Below are positions 5,253 through 5,638 of a stretch of DNA of 5,638 bases, in pieces. Within the stretch, counting starts at the first letter, position 1; every line of letters starts with the position of its first letter. Source of the DNA: a bacterium (GTDB lineage Bacteria; Eremiobacterota; Eremiobacteria; Baltobacterales; Baltobacteraceae). The translations under genes and the position numbers were made by a program. The notes under the pieces are model-generated. The model was not told the DNA's origin and made no database searches. It worked only from the letters and a program-made list of their open reading frames with translations. Location of the stretch: NCBI GenBank assembly GCA_021781095.1, contig JAJXXM010000354.1:1-5638 (forward strand), written 5' to 3'.

Positions 5253-5638
5253 GCCTCGTCGCCCGGTGCGCTGGCGCAGCATCGGCCTCGTCGTTCTCTT
5301 TCTCGCAATTTTTGCGGTAGGGACCTTTGCCGGTATGGTCGTGGTCATATCGCGCAATCTTCCCGACGTCCGCGAGCTCTCCGACTATCAACCCGAAGGC
5401 GCGACCCGAATTTTTGCCGCCGACGGAAGCGTGCTCGGCAGCGTGTTCAAACAAAATCGCGTTTACGTGTCGTTGTCGCGCATACCGCCGTTGGTCCGAG
5501 ATGCCTTCATCGCCAATGAAGATCACACGTTTTATACCAATCCGGGAATCGACGTATTCGGCATCGTGCGCGCGGCGATCGCCGATGCCCTTCACCAACC
5601 GCTCGAGGGCGCCTCGACGATCACCCAACAGCTCGCGC
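5230..5638 (+). CDS. Class A penicillin-binding protein (GT51 peptidoglycan glycosyltransferase), N-terminal part
   Basis: Class A PBPs polymerise glycan strands from lipid II outside the membrane and cross-link them with a C-terminal transpeptidase domain. The frame is open to the window end: 136 complete codons plus one base. It starts with a very basic cytoplasmic tail (MRRAPRRKPRRPVRWR), then one membrane segment (about 17-40, SIGLVVLFLAIFAVGTFAGM), which acts as an uncleaved anchor. The GT51 domain follows: RIPPLVRDAFIANEDHTFYTNPGID (85-108) with the expected catalytic Glu at 97, and GASTITQQLA (127-136). The usual EDxxFxxHxG motif has Asn-Pro before the Gly instead of His plus one residue. 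The ATG at 5230 lies within nusB, a 23-base overlap; GTG 5266 is an alternative that would drop most of the basic tail. The transpeptidase domain is beyond the window, so a monofunctional glycosyltransferase cannot be ruled out. Confidence 0.92.
   Translation, partial: MRRAPRRKPRRPVRWRSIGLVVLFLAIFAVGTFAGMVVVISRNLPDVRELSDYQPEGATRIFAADGSVLGSVFKQNRVYVSLSRIPPLVRDAFIANEDHTFYTNPGIDVFGIVRAAIADALHQPLEGASTITQQLA

Overview
The window is a GC-rich bacterial chromosomal segment carrying six protein-coding genes and one dense repeat region. No taxonomic marker is present. The order accB-like, accC, nusB recalls the arrangement of Firmicutes and other Gram-positive-related lineages. The strong GC bias, the class A penicillin-binding protein and the style of the intergenic repeats fit a little-studied peptidoglycan-containing phylum; an Eremiobacterota-like lineage is a low-confidence guess. 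The genes look like core housekeeping functions rather than an obvious mobile island.

Left part (1-658, + strand): the 3' end of folB (dihydroneopterin aldolase) overlaps folK (HPPK) by one base (TGATG). These are consecutive folate-pathway steps, so this is the tail of a folate operon.

Gap between convergent genes (659-1231): 573 bp with no credible gene, filled almost from stop codon to stop codon by structured repeats. It has ten head-to-tail units of 22-23 bp and a palindromic hairpin cap. A spacer with an internal 44-bp periodicity follows. Then come a second copy of the array end plus hairpin (64 bp, one mismatch), two more hairpins, and two diverged units in the opposite orientation that end at the stop codon of the next gene.

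Minus strand (2980-1232): a multidomain signalling protein with a degenerate receiver-like N-terminus, a GAF domain and an HD-GYP domain with intact metal-binding and GYP motifs. It is a predicted cyclic-di-GMP phosphodiesterase with an unusual insertion inside HD-GYP.

Right part (3058-5638, + strand), a probable operon transcribed divergently from the HD-GYP gene: a BCCP/AccB-like protein, biotin carboxylase AccC, NusB, and the start of a class A penicillin-binding protein whose start codon lies inside nusB. The AccB-like protein is the most striking gene. It aligns without gaps to the C-terminal half of the biotinyl domain, but the biotin-accepting lysine is glycine and the whole 140-residue protein contains no lysine. 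It cannot be a conventional biotin carrier, although it sits exactly where accB is expected. The adjoining AccC keeps its catalytic residues but carries a one-residue change in the normally invariant QRRHQK loop.
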